Origin: Deltaproteobacteria bacterium
Lineage (GTDB): Bacteria > Desulfobacterota > Binatia > UBA12015
DNA: 64,000 nt
NCBI GenBank assembly: GCA_016874795.1
Contig: VGTG01000006.1
Location: forward strand, 18,206-82,205
Direction: 5' to 3'
Positions within the stretch are counted from its first letter, which is position 1. Each line of letters begins with the position of its first letter. Under the pieces are notes generated by a model. That model saw only the letters and a list, made by a program, of their open reading frames with translations, was not told where the DNA came from and did not search any database. Positions 43,408-51,545 of this stretch are shown here, piece by piece. The position numbers were made by a program, and so were the translations under genes.

Positions 43408-44292
43408 AGGAGTCTTTTCCGCGCGCGCAGCGCGCGGCCGAGCGGAGGGCGAGCGCACGAGTGGAGCGGGTGCGGCTTCGCCGCGCCCGCGGCGAGGGGG
43501 CGGGCCCCCCTCGCTTATGTCGACCCCTACGGGGCAGTGGTCGGAGCCCGGGACGTGGTCCCAGATGAACGCGCTCCGCACGCGCGGCATCAGGTCGGCG
43601 GACGCGAGCACGAGGTCGATCCGCCAGCCGATGTTCTTCTCGCGCACGCCGAAGCGGCTGCTCCACCAGGAGTAGCGCACCTCCTCCGGAAAGAGCGCGC
43701 GGAACGTGTCGACGTAGCCGCGCTCGATGCAGCGCGCGAGCGCGCGGCGCTCCGCGGGGAGGAAGCCGCTGTTCTTCTCGTTGGCGCGCGGCCGTGCGAG
43801 GTCGATCGCCGCGGGAGCCGTGTTGTAGTCGCCGAGCACGAGCGCCGGTAGACCCGTGCGAGCACGCGCTTCGTCGACGACGTCGAACACGCGGCGCGTG
43901 AAGGCGAGCTTGTAGGGAACGCGGCTCAGGTCACGCTCCTTCCCGTTCCCGTTCGGGAAGTAGACGTTCGCGACGAGGAGGTCGTCGAAGCGCACGAGCT
44001 GGAAGCGCCCCTCGCGGTCGAAGCGCGGCCGGCCGAGGTCGGTCACGATTTCGCGCGGCGCCTCGCGCGAGAAGAGCCCGACGCCACTGTACCCGAGCCG
44101 CGAGCGCGCCGCCGAAAGGAAGAAGTGCGGATAGCGCTTCGAGCGGCGGAGGTTCGCGGGCAGGAGCTCGTCGGTCACGCGCATCTCCTGCAGACCGATG
44201 ACGTCCGCGCCGCAGCGGCGCAGCCAGTCGACGAATCCGCGCGCGACGCAAGCGCGGATGCCGTTGACGTTCCACGAGACGATCCGACGCAT
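43399..44292 (-). CDS. xth: Exodeoxyribonuclease III (XthA family)
   Basis: 297 aa AP endonuclease / 3'-5' exonuclease of base-excision repair. MRRIVSWNVNGIRA (Asn7 motif), DVIGLQEMRV (metal Glu), YPHFFLSAARSRLGYSGVGLFSR, LVLGDYNTAP (catalytic Asp-Asn), RIDLVLAS and the C-terminal GSDHCPVGVD (catalytic His) are intact. The family normally ends right after the SDHxPV strand. Here about 38 further residues rich in Pro, Arg and Ala (about 260-297) are encoded by palindromic repeat copy B and the 16-bp duplication, so the tail is acquired sequence. Confidence 0.92.
   Translation of the reverse strand: MRRIVSWNVNGIRACVARGFVDWLRRCGADVIGLQEMRVTDELLPANLRRSKRYPHFFLSAARSRLGYSGVGLFSREAPREIVTDLGRPRFDREGRFQLVRFDDLLVANVYFPNGNGKERDLSRVPYKLAFTRRVFDVVDEARARTGLPALVLGDYNTAPAAIDLARPRANEKNSGFLPAERRALARCIERGYVDTFRALFPEEVRYSWWSSRFGVREKNIGWRIDLVLASADLMPRVRSAFIWDHVPGSDHCPVGVDISEGGPPPRRGRGEAAPAPLVRSPSARPRAARAEKTPRS
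43419..43513. repeat. Extragenic palindromic repeat, copy B
   Basis: Same hairpin order as the element at 30164-30260: CGCGCGC/GCGCGCG, joined by GGCCGAGCG...GCGAGCG to a GCGGC-TTC-GCCGC hairpin, and then GAGGGGGC/GCCCCCCTC. It lies inside the 3' end of the exonuclease frame rather than between genes. Confidence 0.6.
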
Positions 44293-44422
44293 GATCACCG
44301 AAGCGAGGGGGCGCGCGCTTCGCGCACGGAGGGTCTTGTAGAGACCGCCGGGCCCGTCGTGCAAGCCTGTCGCGCTCTTGCGCCGACGTTCGCAGCCGCT
44401 AAGTCAGGGCCGAACGTCCGCC

Positions 44423-45607
44423 ATGACGACCCGCGAGCCGATTCGTCCCGCGCGCGTGCTCGCCCTCTCCGAGGCGCCGATCCCTTCCGCCGTCCTCGGC
44501 GTGCACGCCGTCTTCGACGCTCTCGCGAGCGGTACGCGGCGTTGCGAGCTGCGCACGGGCTCGACGGTCACGCCGTCGAAGCACGATTTCGCGTGGGCGG
44601 ACAGCGTCGTGCTCGTGCGCGGGGCTTCGCCGGGCGAGCGGCGGATCCTCGTCGAGGCGAAGCGTCTCGGGAAGCGCGTCGCGACGTACGTGGACGACGA
44701 CCTCGAGCGCGTCCCGGCCGAAGCACGAAGCGGGTACTTCTTCACCTCGGAGGAGGTGCGCCGGAACGTCGCGTTCATCGTCGCCCACGCGGACGACGTG
44801 CTGGTGTGCAGCGATCGCCTCGCGGACGAGATCGTCCAGCGTCACCGGCGCCGCCCGCTGCGCGTGCTGCAGCCGCGGCCGCCGCGCCTTCCCGGAGAGA
44901 CGGTGCCGCGTCCGGCGGCGTCGCCGACGCGGATCGGGTTCCTCGGGAGCGTCGACCACGCCGCGTTCCTCGACGCTCTCCTCGGCGACGTGCTTCGCGA
45001 GGTCCATGCGGAGCTCGGCGGGCGCGTGGAGTTCGTCTTCTGCGGCGCCGAGCCGAAGGTCGCTCTCGATCTCGAAGCGGAGCGCCATCCGTTCGAGATC
45101 GACTTCGGAGGGTGGCGCCGCCGCGCTCTGGGCCTCGGCATCGCGATCGGCCTCGCCCCGCTCCCGGAGAGCGACTTCCACCGCTTCAAGTACTGGAACA
45201 AGTACCTCGAGTACGGCTCGCTCGGGATCGCGGGCATCTACTCCGACGTGCCTCCGAGCCAGGACGTGGTGCGCGACGGCGCGACGGGGCTCCTGTGCGC
45301 GAACGATCCGGCGGCGTGGAAGGAGGCGATCCAACGGCTCGTCAGCGAGCCGGCGCTGCGCGATCGCATCGGACATGCCGCGTACCTCGACGTCGAGGCG
45401 CGCTTCTCCGTCGGAGCGCTCCTGCCGCACTGGACGACGGCGCTCGGACCGATCCTCGATCACCGCGCGCCGCCGTGCCGTCCGGAGGACGTGCAGCTCG
45501 TGTCGGGCCCGTTGCGCCACGCTCTCGACCGCCTCGCGATCTACGGCCCTCTGCGCTTCACCGAGCGCGTGCTCGGACGGCTCACGGGACGGTTCCGCTG
45601 GGGGTAG
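44423..45607 (+). CDS. Glycosyltransferase (GT1/GT4-like)
   Basis: 394 aa. A Rossmann-like N-terminal domain (PARVLALSEAPIPSAVLGVHAVFDAL, KRLGKRVATYVDDDLERVP), a linker with CSDRLADEIVQRHRRRPLRVLQPRPPR and a C-terminal nucleotide-sugar domain (TRIGFLGSVDHAAFLDALLGDVL, IAIGLAPLPESDFHRFKYWNKYLEYGSLGIAGIYSDVPPSQDVVRDGATGLLCANDPAAWKEAI), the GT-B layout with the acidic EYGSLG..GIYSD sugar-donor loop. Faces the polysaccharide export operon convergently and probably serves the same surface glycan. Confidence 0.8.
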   Translation: MTTREPIRPARVLALSEAPIPSAVLGVHAVFDALASGTRRCELRTGSTVTPSKHDFAWADSVVLVRGASPGERRILVEAKRLGKRVATYVDDDLERVPAEARSGYFFTSEEVRRNVAFIVAHADDVLVCSDRLADEIVQRHRRRPLRVLQPRPPRLPGETVPRPAASPTRIGFLGSVDHAAFLDALLGDVLREVHAELGGRVEFVFCGAEPKVALDLEAERHPFEIDFGGWRRRALGLGIAIGLAPLPESDFHRFKYWNKYLEYGSLGIAGIYSDVPPSQDVVRDGATGLLCANDPAAWKEAIQRLVSEPALRDRIGHAAYLDVEARFSVGALLPHWTTALGPILDHRAPPCRPEDVQLVSGPLRHALDRLAIYGPLRFTERVLGRLTGRFRWG

Positions 45608-45652
45608 CATCGAAGACGGGCACCCTCGCCGATCCGGCGGGATGGGTCTGAA

Positions 45653-45732
45653 GGGGGTCCGGTTCGTTAGGCCGTATCTGCACCCAGGCTCGGGAGCCTG
45701 GGTGCAGATACGGCCTAACGAACCGGACCCCC
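45653..45732. repeat. Perfect 39-bp-arm inverted repeat between convergent genes
   Basis: Left arm 45653-45691, right arm 45694-45732, 39/39 complementary with a 2-nt centre (GG). It starts 45 nt after the glycosyltransferase stop and its last base is the first base of the opposite Wzt stop codon. No T-tract flanks either side, so it is not a standard intrinsic terminator, though the RNA hairpin could end or stabilise transcripts from both sides. The arms carry CGTTAGGCCGTATCTGCACC. Confidence 0.85.
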
Positions 45733-46454
45733 TACTGGGTCGTGTAGGCGTCGATCACGTCCTCGGCGCTGCCGTCCATGCGCACGAGGCCCTTCTCGAT
45801 CCAGACGACGCGCTGGCACATCCGGCGGATCGTCTCCATCGAGTGGCTGACGAGGACCAGGATCGAGGCGTGGTCGACCATCTGCTGCAAACGGCGCTGC
45901 GCCTTCTCGTGGAAACGCTGGTCGCCGGCGGCGACGACCTCGTCGAGGAGCAGCACGTCGGGCAGGATCGAGGTCGAGACGGCGAACGCGAGACGCAGGA
46001 ACATGCCCGCCGAGTAGGTCTTCACGGGACGGTCGAGCGCGTCGCCGAGCTCGGTGAACTCCGCGATCTCCCGCGTACGCTCGCGCACCTCTCGACGGGA
46101 AAGGCCGACGAGGAGGCCGCGCGTGATGATGTTCTGCCAGCCCGTCGCCTCCATCTCGAAGCCGGTCGCCACCTCGAAGAGACAGGCGATGTCGCCCTCG
46201 ACGGTGACGCGCCCGCTGGTCGGCGTGTAGATTCCGCACATCACCTTCAGGAGGGTCGTCTTGCCGGCACCGTTCAGCCCGATCACGCCGACGTGCTCAC
46301 CGTGACGGACTCGCAGATCGATGCCACGGAGCGCCGTCACCTCGCCTCGTCCCGCCGGGAGCGTCTTCACGCCGAACGTCGAGCTGATCCGCTCGCGCAG
46401 GCTCCGCGCGCCCTTGCCGGGGAACGTGAGCGTGATGCCGTCGAGATGGATCAA
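45732..46454 (-). CDS. Polysaccharide ABC exporter ATPase, short form (Wzt-like)
   Basis: 240 aa from TTG at 46454, overlapping the permease stop (TTGA). Walker A GLNGAGKTTLL, Q-loop-equivalent FEVATGFEMEATGWQNI, signature KTYSAGMFLRLAFAVS, Walker B DVLLLDEVVAAGD and switch His in LVSHSMETI mark the polysaccharide-export ATPase group (TagH/RfbB/Wzt). It stops right after the nucleotide-binding domain, without the carbohydrate-binding C-terminal domain of its paralogue at 48.3-49.5 kb. Last gene of the five-gene leftward export operon. Confidence 0.88.
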   Translation of the reverse strand: MIHLDGITLTFPGKGARSLRERISSTFGVKTLPAGRGEVTALRGIDLRVRHGEHVGVIGLNGAGKTTLLKVMCGIYTPTSGRVTVEGDIACLFEVATGFEMEATGWQNIITRGLLVGLSRREVRERTREIAEFTELGDALDRPVKTYSAGMFLRLAFAVSTSILPDVLLLDEVVAAGDQRFHEKAQRRLQQMVDHASILVLVSHSMETIRRMCQRVVWIEKGLVRMDGSAEDVIDAYTTQ

Positions 46455-47311
46455 AGCCAGTACACCAGCCGCGGGCGCGCCACGCGCATCGCGAAGATCG
46501 CGAACGCGGAGACGGCGGCGAGCGTGATCGCCGCGGCGATCCAGTGCGGGAGAGTCGCCGGCTCGTTGATCAGGAGCGGCACGCAGACGAGCATCATCAG
46601 GTGGTAGAGTGGGTTGTACGTCAGCATCCACTGCAGCCCGTGCTCGACGAGGAGGTCCGCCGGGAACATGACGGGCGTCGCATAGAAGAGCGCCTGCACG
46701 CCGACCGACTGGATGTACTGGAAGTCGCGCACGGCCGTGTTGAGCACGCCGGAAATGCACGCGATCGCGAACCCGAAGAGGAACCACACGCCGAGCGCCG
46801 GGAGGATGCCGATCCAGTACACGCTCGGCCGGTTCCCGAAGACGAAGCTGACGATCGCGGCCGCGACGAGACCGAGCGCGAGCGTCACGAACGCCGCGAA
46901 CACCATGCGGAGCGGATATGTGAAGAACGCGACCCGCGGAATCTGCTTGATGTATCCCTCGGCCGCGATGAACGCGATCGCGCCGCTGTCGAGGCACGCG
47001 ACGAAGAAGCTCCACAGCGTCAAGTTGAGAAACAGGTACGGCAGGAACTCCGCGATCGGCACGCCGAAGAGACGCGCGAACACGAGCCCGATCACCGCCG
47101 CCATCAGAAGCGGCGACGCCACCGCCCACGCGAGCCCGAGCATCGTCGCGGTGTAGCGACGGACGAGATCGAGACGCGCGAGCTGCCACGCGATCGAGAG
47201 GCTCCGGAGGTGCTCCTGTCGGGTGCCGAGCGGCTCGGAGCGAGGACGAGCGGCGGAGGCGCTGGCGGCGCCGGCGCCTCCCTCGTCGCGCGTGGGCGCG
47301 AGCGGCGTCAT
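46451..47311 (-). CDS. Polysaccharide ABC-2 exporter permease (Wzm-like), first pair
   Basis: 286 aa. A cytoplasmic N-terminus of about 45 residues, then the ABC-2 pattern LARLDLVRRYTATMLGLAWAVASPLLMAAVIGLVFARLFGV, LPYLFLNLTLWSFFVACLDSGAIAFIAAEGYIKQI and about six membrane helices ending VARPRLVYWL. Forms the channel for a lipid-linked glycan with the short ATPase downstream. Start ATG at 47311 overlaps the stop of the GT2 gene (ATGA), and its own stop overlaps the ATPase start. Confidence 0.88.
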   Translation of the reverse strand: MTPLAPTRDEGGAGAASASAARPRSEPLGTRQEHLRSLSIAWQLARLDLVRRYTATMLGLAWAVASPLLMAAVIGLVFARLFGVPIAEFLPYLFLNLTLWSFFVACLDSGAIAFIAAEGYIKQIPRVAFFTYPLRMVFAAFVTLALGLVAAAIVSFVFGNRPSVYWIGILPALGVWFLFGFAIACISGVLNTAVRDFQYIQSVGVQALFYATPVMFPADLLVEHGLQWMLTYNPLYHLMMLVCVPLLINEPATLPHWIAAAITLAAVSAFAIFAMRVARPRLVYWL

Positions 47312-48273
47312 TCGAACCACCGCGCGATCGCCTGGCCGTCACGGCGGCGTCGCGCCTGGATGATCTCGCGCTGCCGAAGCAGACGCGCGCGGAGCCGCGC
47401 GACGTCCGCGAACGCGCCGAGCGAGCTCCACTCCGCTCCGAGGCAACCCGCGACGACCGCGAGGTCGCGCGCGACGCCGCGCCAGCCGCAGCGCCGCCAC
47501 ACGGCGGAGTCGGCATTCTTGATTCGCATCAGGAAGCGATTCTTCACCGAATGCCGGTTCAGGTGCGCGGGGACGCTGCGGCGATTGCTCGGAAGCACGG
47601 CGCGAACGTGGTACCCGACCGCCCGCGGAACGTAAAGGCAATCCCAGCCGAGGAGCTGCGCGCGCCAGGCGACGTCGGCGTCCTCGCGGTATGCGAAAAA
47701 TTCATCGTCGAAGAACTCGCCCTCGACGGAGACGTCGTCGATCATCGCCCGCCGGTAGAGCGCGGCCGCCCCGGTGGCGCCGAAGACGAGCTCCTCCCGC
47801 TCCCACTGCCCCTGGTCCGGAAGTCCGGAGCCGCGGTCGAGATGGCGGAAGTCGCGCGTGAAGACGATCCCCGTCGAGTCGATCACGGCCGGCTCGACGG
47901 GTCGCCCGTCGCCGCCGAGGCGGAGGAGCTTTCCGCAGAGCGTGCCGACGGGTGCGGGACGCGCCGCTCGCGCCAGCTCCTCGAGGAACGTCGGCGCGAG
48001 GACCGCGTCGGGGTTGAGAGCGAGGACCCACTCCCCGATCGAGCGGCGGATCGCCTGGTTCTGGCCCCCGGCGAAGCCGCGATTCGAGGAGTTCCGCTCG
48101 AACGCGCCGACGACGGGATGCGCGGAAGCGATCGCGGCGCTCGCGTCCGAAGACGCGTTGTCGACGACGATCACCTCGCGCGGGAGCGCCGTCTGCGCCG
48201 CGAGCGCGTCGAGGCAGCGCGGCAGGTGCTTCGCACTCTCCCACGTCACGATCGCGACGGAAACGGAGATCAC
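47308..48273 (-). CDS. Family 2 glycosyltransferase (rhamnosyltransferase-like)
   Basis: 321 aa from GTG at 48273. GT-A fold: ISVSVAIVTWESAKHLPRCLDALAAQTALPREVIVVDNASSDAS (nucleotide-binding start), NRGFAGGQNQAIRRSIGEWVLALNPDAVL (donor site, NPD in place of DxD) and DEFFAYREDADVAWRAQLLGW (ED acidic base motif). This is the WbbL/rhamnosyl-like subgroup. Sits between the two transporter pairs, overlapping the first permease, and likely adds sugars to the exported glycan. Confidence 0.87.
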   Translation of the reverse strand: MISVSVAIVTWESAKHLPRCLDALAAQTALPREVIVVDNASSDASAAIASAHPVVGAFERNSSNRGFAGGQNQAIRRSIGEWVLALNPDAVLAPTFLEELARAARPAPVGTLCGKLLRLGGDGRPVEPAVIDSTGIVFTRDFRHLDRGSGLPDQGQWEREELVFGATGAAALYRRAMIDDVSVEGEFFDDEFFAYREDADVAWRAQLLGWDCLYVPRAVGYHVRAVLPSNRRSVPAHLNRHSVKNRFLMRIKNADSAVWRRCGWRGVARDLAVVAGCLGAEWSSLGAFADVARLRARLLRQREIIQARRRRDGQAIARWFE

Positions 48274-48284
48274 GCCGAAGGCGC

Positions 48285-49511
48285 CTAGGCTCGTCGCAGC
48301 GCGGCTTCGACCGGAAGCGCGGCGAGCCCCGTGAAGAGCGGTCCCTCGCCCGGAACGACCTGCAGCAGCGCCGCGCGGTCCCACCAGTCGTAGTTCTCGT
48401 CGACGTGATCGCGCGCACGATGCAGCGCGACGCTGACGGAGTAGTTCCCCGGTCCGAGGCGCAGGAACGTGTCGAACGACGCCTCGAACGCGTCGCCCGC
48501 GGTGCCCGCCTCTTCCGGCACGCGCAGGTGGAACGTGTTGCAGCCGAACACGTCCGAGCCGAGTCGATCGCGCAGCACGAAGCCCACCGTCGGGCACGCC
48601 ATCTCGCGGTTCAGGCGGAAGCGACAGCGGACCCGCGCGGGCGCGCCGACGTGGAAGAAGCGCGCCGGCCGTCCTTCGCCGTCCTCGACCGTGACGGAGA
48701 GGATCTCCGCTTCGCGCGTGCCCGAGCGCGTGACCATCCGGCCGTCGAGCCCGAGCGATTGCTCGATCGCCGCTTCGCGCTCCCGCTGTGCGATGCGCGC
48801 GTTGTAGTAGTCGAAGACCGCGTCGGGAGCGCCGTCGAGCGCGAGCCGTCCTCCCTCGAGCAGGATCGCGCGGTCGCAGAGCGCCTTCACCGCGCCGGCG
48901 TCGTGCGTGACGAGGAGGAGCGTCGTCCCCTCCTCACGAAACGCGCGGATCCGGCTCATCGACTTGTGCTGGAAGTAGGCGTCGCCGACCGAGAGCGCCT
49001 CGTCGACCATCAGCACGTCCGGACGCACGGCGGTGGCCGCGCTGAACGCGAGACGCACCTGCATGCCGGTCGAGTACGTGCGGACGGGCTGGTCCATGTG
49101 CGCGCCGAGCTCGGAGAACTCGCGGATCCACGGCAGGAGCTCCGCGATCCGTGCCTCGTCGACGCCGAGGAGGCGCAGCGAGAGCGCCGCGTTCTGCCAG
49201 CCGCTGAACTCGGGATGGATCCCGAGGCCGAGCTCGAGGAGTGCTGCGACGCGGCCCTCGACCCAGAACGTGCCCTCGGTCGGCGGCGTGGTGCCGCTCA
49301 GCACGCGCAGCAGCGTGCTCTTCCCCGCGCCGTTCAGTCCGATCACGCCGACCGACTCGCCCGATCCGACGTCGAAGCTCACGTCGCGGAGCGCCCACTC
49401 CGCGCGGTGCAGCGTGCGGCGGCCGCGCGAGAGCCACTCCCAGAGCTGCTCCCGCGAGCGGCGATAGATCCGGTAGCGCTTGCCGAGCCCCTGGACGGCG
49501 ATGCGGCCCAT
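48285..49511 (-). CDS. wzt: Polysaccharide ABC exporter ATPase with C-terminal glycan-binding domain (Wzt)
   Basis: 408 aa. The nucleotide-binding domain (about 1-245) has Walker A GLNGAGKSTLL, GIHPEFSGWQNAAL, signature RTYSTGMQVRLAFS, Walker B DVLMVDEALSVGD and switch LVTHDAG. A linker leads to a beta-sandwich (about 265-400: EAEILSVTVEDGEGRPARFFHVGAPARVRCRFRLN...DTFLRLGPGNYSVSVALHRA) like the Wzt carboxy-terminal domain that recognises the terminal modification of O-antigen chains. Lies 13 nt after its permease gene. Confidence 0.9.
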   Translation of the reverse strand: MGRIAVQGLGKRYRIYRRSREQLWEWLSRGRRTLHRAEWALRDVSFDVGSGESVGVIGLNGAGKSTLLRVLSGTTPPTEGTFWVEGRVAALLELGLGIHPEFSGWQNAALSLRLLGVDEARIAELLPWIREFSELGAHMDQPVRTYSTGMQVRLAFSAATAVRPDVLMVDEALSVGDAYFQHKSMSRIRAFREEGTTLLLVTHDAGAVKALCDRAILLEGGRLALDGAPDAVFDYYNARIAQREREAAIEQSLGLDGRMVTRSGTREAEILSVTVEDGEGRPARFFHVGAPARVRCRFRLNREMACPTVGFVLRDRLGSDVFGCNTFHLRVPEEAGTAGDAFEASFDTFLRLGPGNYSVSVALHRARDHVDENYDWWDRAALLQVVPGEGPLFTGLAALPVEAALRRA

Positions 49512-49524
49512 CAGAAGCAGCCCA

Positions 49525-50310
49525 TCAGAGGTAGTCCGTCATCTCCGCAGCGAGACGGCGGAACACGAGCCGCCCGACGAGCAGCGCCGCGACCGCGAGC
49601 ACGACGTGCGGCAGGTACGCGAGCCAGAACGGCCACTCGCCGTGCAGCAGGATCCCCTGGTAGCCGGCGACGAGGTCGGTCATCGGGTTCAGTCGAAGGA
49701 GCGGACGCAGCCGATCGGACAGGATCGAGAGCGGATAGATGATCGGCGTGAACCAGAACCAGAACTGCAGGAGGATCGCGACGACGTGCCCGACGTCGCG
49801 GAAGAAGACGTTGAGGACGCCGAGCCCGACGCCGAACCCGACCGCGACCGATTGCTGCACCGCGAGGAGCGGCAGGAAGCCGAGCAGCGACCAACCCGGA
49901 AAGCGACCGAGGAGGAGCAGGACGAGGAGCAGAAGCCCCATCACGATCGCGAAGTTCAGCGTCGCGGAGAGGACGACGATCGCCGGCAGCGCGGCGCGCG
50001 GGAACGTCATCTTCTTCAAAAGATTTCCCTGCTCGACGAACACCGAGACGCTCCGCTGCAGGATCTCGGCGAACATGTTCCACGTGAGGACGCCGGCGCA
50101 GAGGAAGATCCCGTAGCTCGTCCCGTCCTCCACGCCGGGGAGACGGCTCCGCATCACCTGCCCGAAGATGACCGTGTAGATGAAGATCATCGCGAGCGGG
50201 TTCAGGATCGCCCACACGCTTCCGAGCGCCGAGCCGAGGTAGCGCGCCTCGAACTCGCGCCGGACCATGCTCAGGATGAAGCTGCGATAACGCCAAAGGC
50301 CCGCCAGCAT
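49525..50310 (-). CDS. wzm: Polysaccharide ABC-2 exporter permease (Wzm), second pair
   Basis: 261 aa, about six membrane helices: LSMVRREFEARYLGSALGSVWAILNPLAMIFIYTVIFGQVM, YGIFLCAGVLTWNMFAEIL, NLLKKMTFPRAALPAIVVLSA, then FWFWFTPIIYPLSILSDRLRPLLRLNPMTDLVAGYQGILL, the C-terminal signature of O-antigen/teichoic acid ABC-2 permeases. First gene of the leftward five-gene operon. A ten-unit tandem repeat lies 45-191 bp upstream of its start. Confidence 0.92.
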   Translation of the reverse strand: MLAGLWRYRSFILSMVRREFEARYLGSALGSVWAILNPLAMIFIYTVIFGQVMRSRLPGVEDGTSYGIFLCAGVLTWNMFAEILQRSVSVFVEQGNLLKKMTFPRAALPAIVVLSATLNFAIVMGLLLLVLLLLGRFPGWSLLGFLPLLAVQQSVAVGFGVGLGVLNVFFRDVGHVVAILLQFWFWFTPIIYPLSILSDRLRPLLRLNPMTDLVAGYQGILLHGEWPFWLAYLPHVVLAVAALLVGRLVFRRLAAEMTDYL

Positions 50311-50354
50311 AGGCTTGCTGGCGCGCTAGCACTTCGCGGCGGTCCGCGTCGAGC

Positions 50355-50501
50355 GGACCGCTTCCAGAGGACCGCGTTCCAGAGGACCGCTTCGAGCGGA
50401 CCGCGTTCGAGAGGACCGCGTTCGGGAGGACCGCGTTCGGGAGGACCGCGTTCGAGCGGACCGCTTCCAGAGGACCGCGTTCGAGCGGACCGTGGTCGAG
50501 C
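50355..50501. repeat. Ten 14/15-bp tandem repeats upstream of the export operon
   Basis: Units of the form GGACCGC(G)TTCNNGN follow one another without gaps: lengths 14, 15, 14, 15, 15, 15, 15, 14, 15, 15. Most variation is in the last four bases (CAGA, GAGA, GGGA, GAGC) and the optional G. It covers most of the space where the wzm promoter should be. No open frame across it makes sense. Confidence 0.88.
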
Positions 50502-50526
50502 CGGGAGTCGGGGAGCCGCGAGCCGG

Positions 50527-50826
50527 CTACCGATTCATCAGGCCGGCGGCTTCGATCTGCTTCCGTGCGGCGGCGCCGTACGCGGCCGTCGTGCCGCCGG
50601 CTCCCGCGCCGGCGATCGCGTCGGCGGTGCCGCCGATCTCGGCGATCCGCTGGTTCGTCTCTGCGACGCGCGAACGAGCCACGCCGATGTTCCCGGCGAG
50701 GCCCTGGACCGGTCGGGTCACGTTGTCGGCGACCGTCTCGCGTCCGCGGCCGACGATGCCGCCGAGCCAGTCCGCGCCGAGCCAGAGGGCCGCAACGAGG
50801 ATCGCGATCACGACGAGCGTCTTCAT
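50527..50826 (-). CDS. Small single-span membrane or exported protein, unknown
   Basis: 99 aa. MKTLVVIAILVAALWLGADWLGGIVG is a membrane anchor or uncleaved signal. The rest is a low-complexity amphipathic stretch (VADNVTRPVQGLAGNIGVARSRVAETNQRIAEIGGTADAIAGAGAGG). GGGAGA precedes the ATG at suitable spacing; the longer upstream frame is Arg-rich and unlikely. No family recognised. Confidence 0.5.
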   Translation of the reverse strand: MKTLVVIAILVAALWLGADWLGGIVGRGRETVADNVTRPVQGLAGNIGVARSRVAETNQRIAEIGGTADAIAGAGAGGTTAAYGAAARKQIEAAGLMNR

Positions 50827-50994
50827 GGTCGATCTCCCGCGCCCGCCACCACCGAGCAGGCGCTCTGCGTCGGAGGATCGGCCGGTCCCCGCATCCCGCT
50901 TGAGCGCCGATCGAGTCCACGGGGCGAGTCGACACGCACGCGGCATGGCGAGCACGACAGCGCAGCGCACCGCGGTGCGCTTGGAATTGCCTCG

Positions 50995-51456
50995 CTACGG
51001 AGCGACGACGCCGCGGCTCCGGAGCGTTTCGCGCAACGATTCGACCCGCTTCCGGTTCACGCCGAGGTCGCCGTACCCGAGCCGCGAAGCCGAGCGCACC
51101 GCGATCACGCCATGGTCGCGCCGGAGGCAGAGCTCGAGATCGTCGACGAAGCCGAAGAACGCGCTCCGGCTCTCCGCGTGGAGATAGCCGGGTCGCTCCG
51201 TCACGATCGTCGTGCGCGGCATCGCGGCGACCGCGTCGCGCGCCGCGATCCATCCCGCTTCGCTGCCCACGGCGAGTCGGAACGGCTCGATTCCGTGACC
51301 CGCGTCGCGGTCGTCGCTGCACACGCAGTTCGGGCTCGAGGGGCAAGCCGTGAGGCGTCCCGTCTCGACGCCGAGGTTCGTCGGCCGCGTTCCCGCGCAC
51401 GAGAGGAACGACATGGCGAGGAGAATCGCACAGACGGCGCGAACGTGAAACGGCAT
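50995..51456 (-). CDS. DUF1499 family lipoprotein
   Basis: 153 aa. A short signal with lipobox MSFLSC puts a lipid-modified cysteine at about residue 20. The DUF1499 pattern follows: LTACPSSPNCVCSDDRDAGHGIEPFRL, MPRTTIVTERPGYLHAESRSAFFGFVDDLELCL and IAVRSASRLGYGDLGVNRKRVESLRETL. This family of small envelope proteins has no settled function. ATG at 51456 was chosen over an upstream frame that would bury the signal. Confidence 0.85.
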   Translation of the reverse strand: MPFHVRAVCAILLAMSFLSCAGTRPTNLGVETGRLTACPSSPNCVCSDDRDAGHGIEPFRLAVGSEAGWIAARDAVAAMPRTTIVTERPGYLHAESRSAFFGFVDDLELCLRRDHGVIAVRSASRLGYGDLGVNRKRVESLRETLRSRGVVAP

Positions 51457-51545
51457 CGGCCCGCGACGTATCGCGTCCCGCTCGCCTGCACCAGAGCCGC
51501 GGGCCGGCCTCCCCCGAGCCCTCGGAGGAGGCCGGCGCGAACTCG

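Noticed and set aside
45653..45732. Standard Rho-independent terminator
   Set aside because: The stem is far longer than usual and there is no T-tract on either side; kept as an inverted repeat with unknown role.
50355..50501. Ten repeats suggesting a CRISPR array
   Set aside because: Units are 14/15 bp and contiguous, without unique spacers, and no cas genes are nearby.
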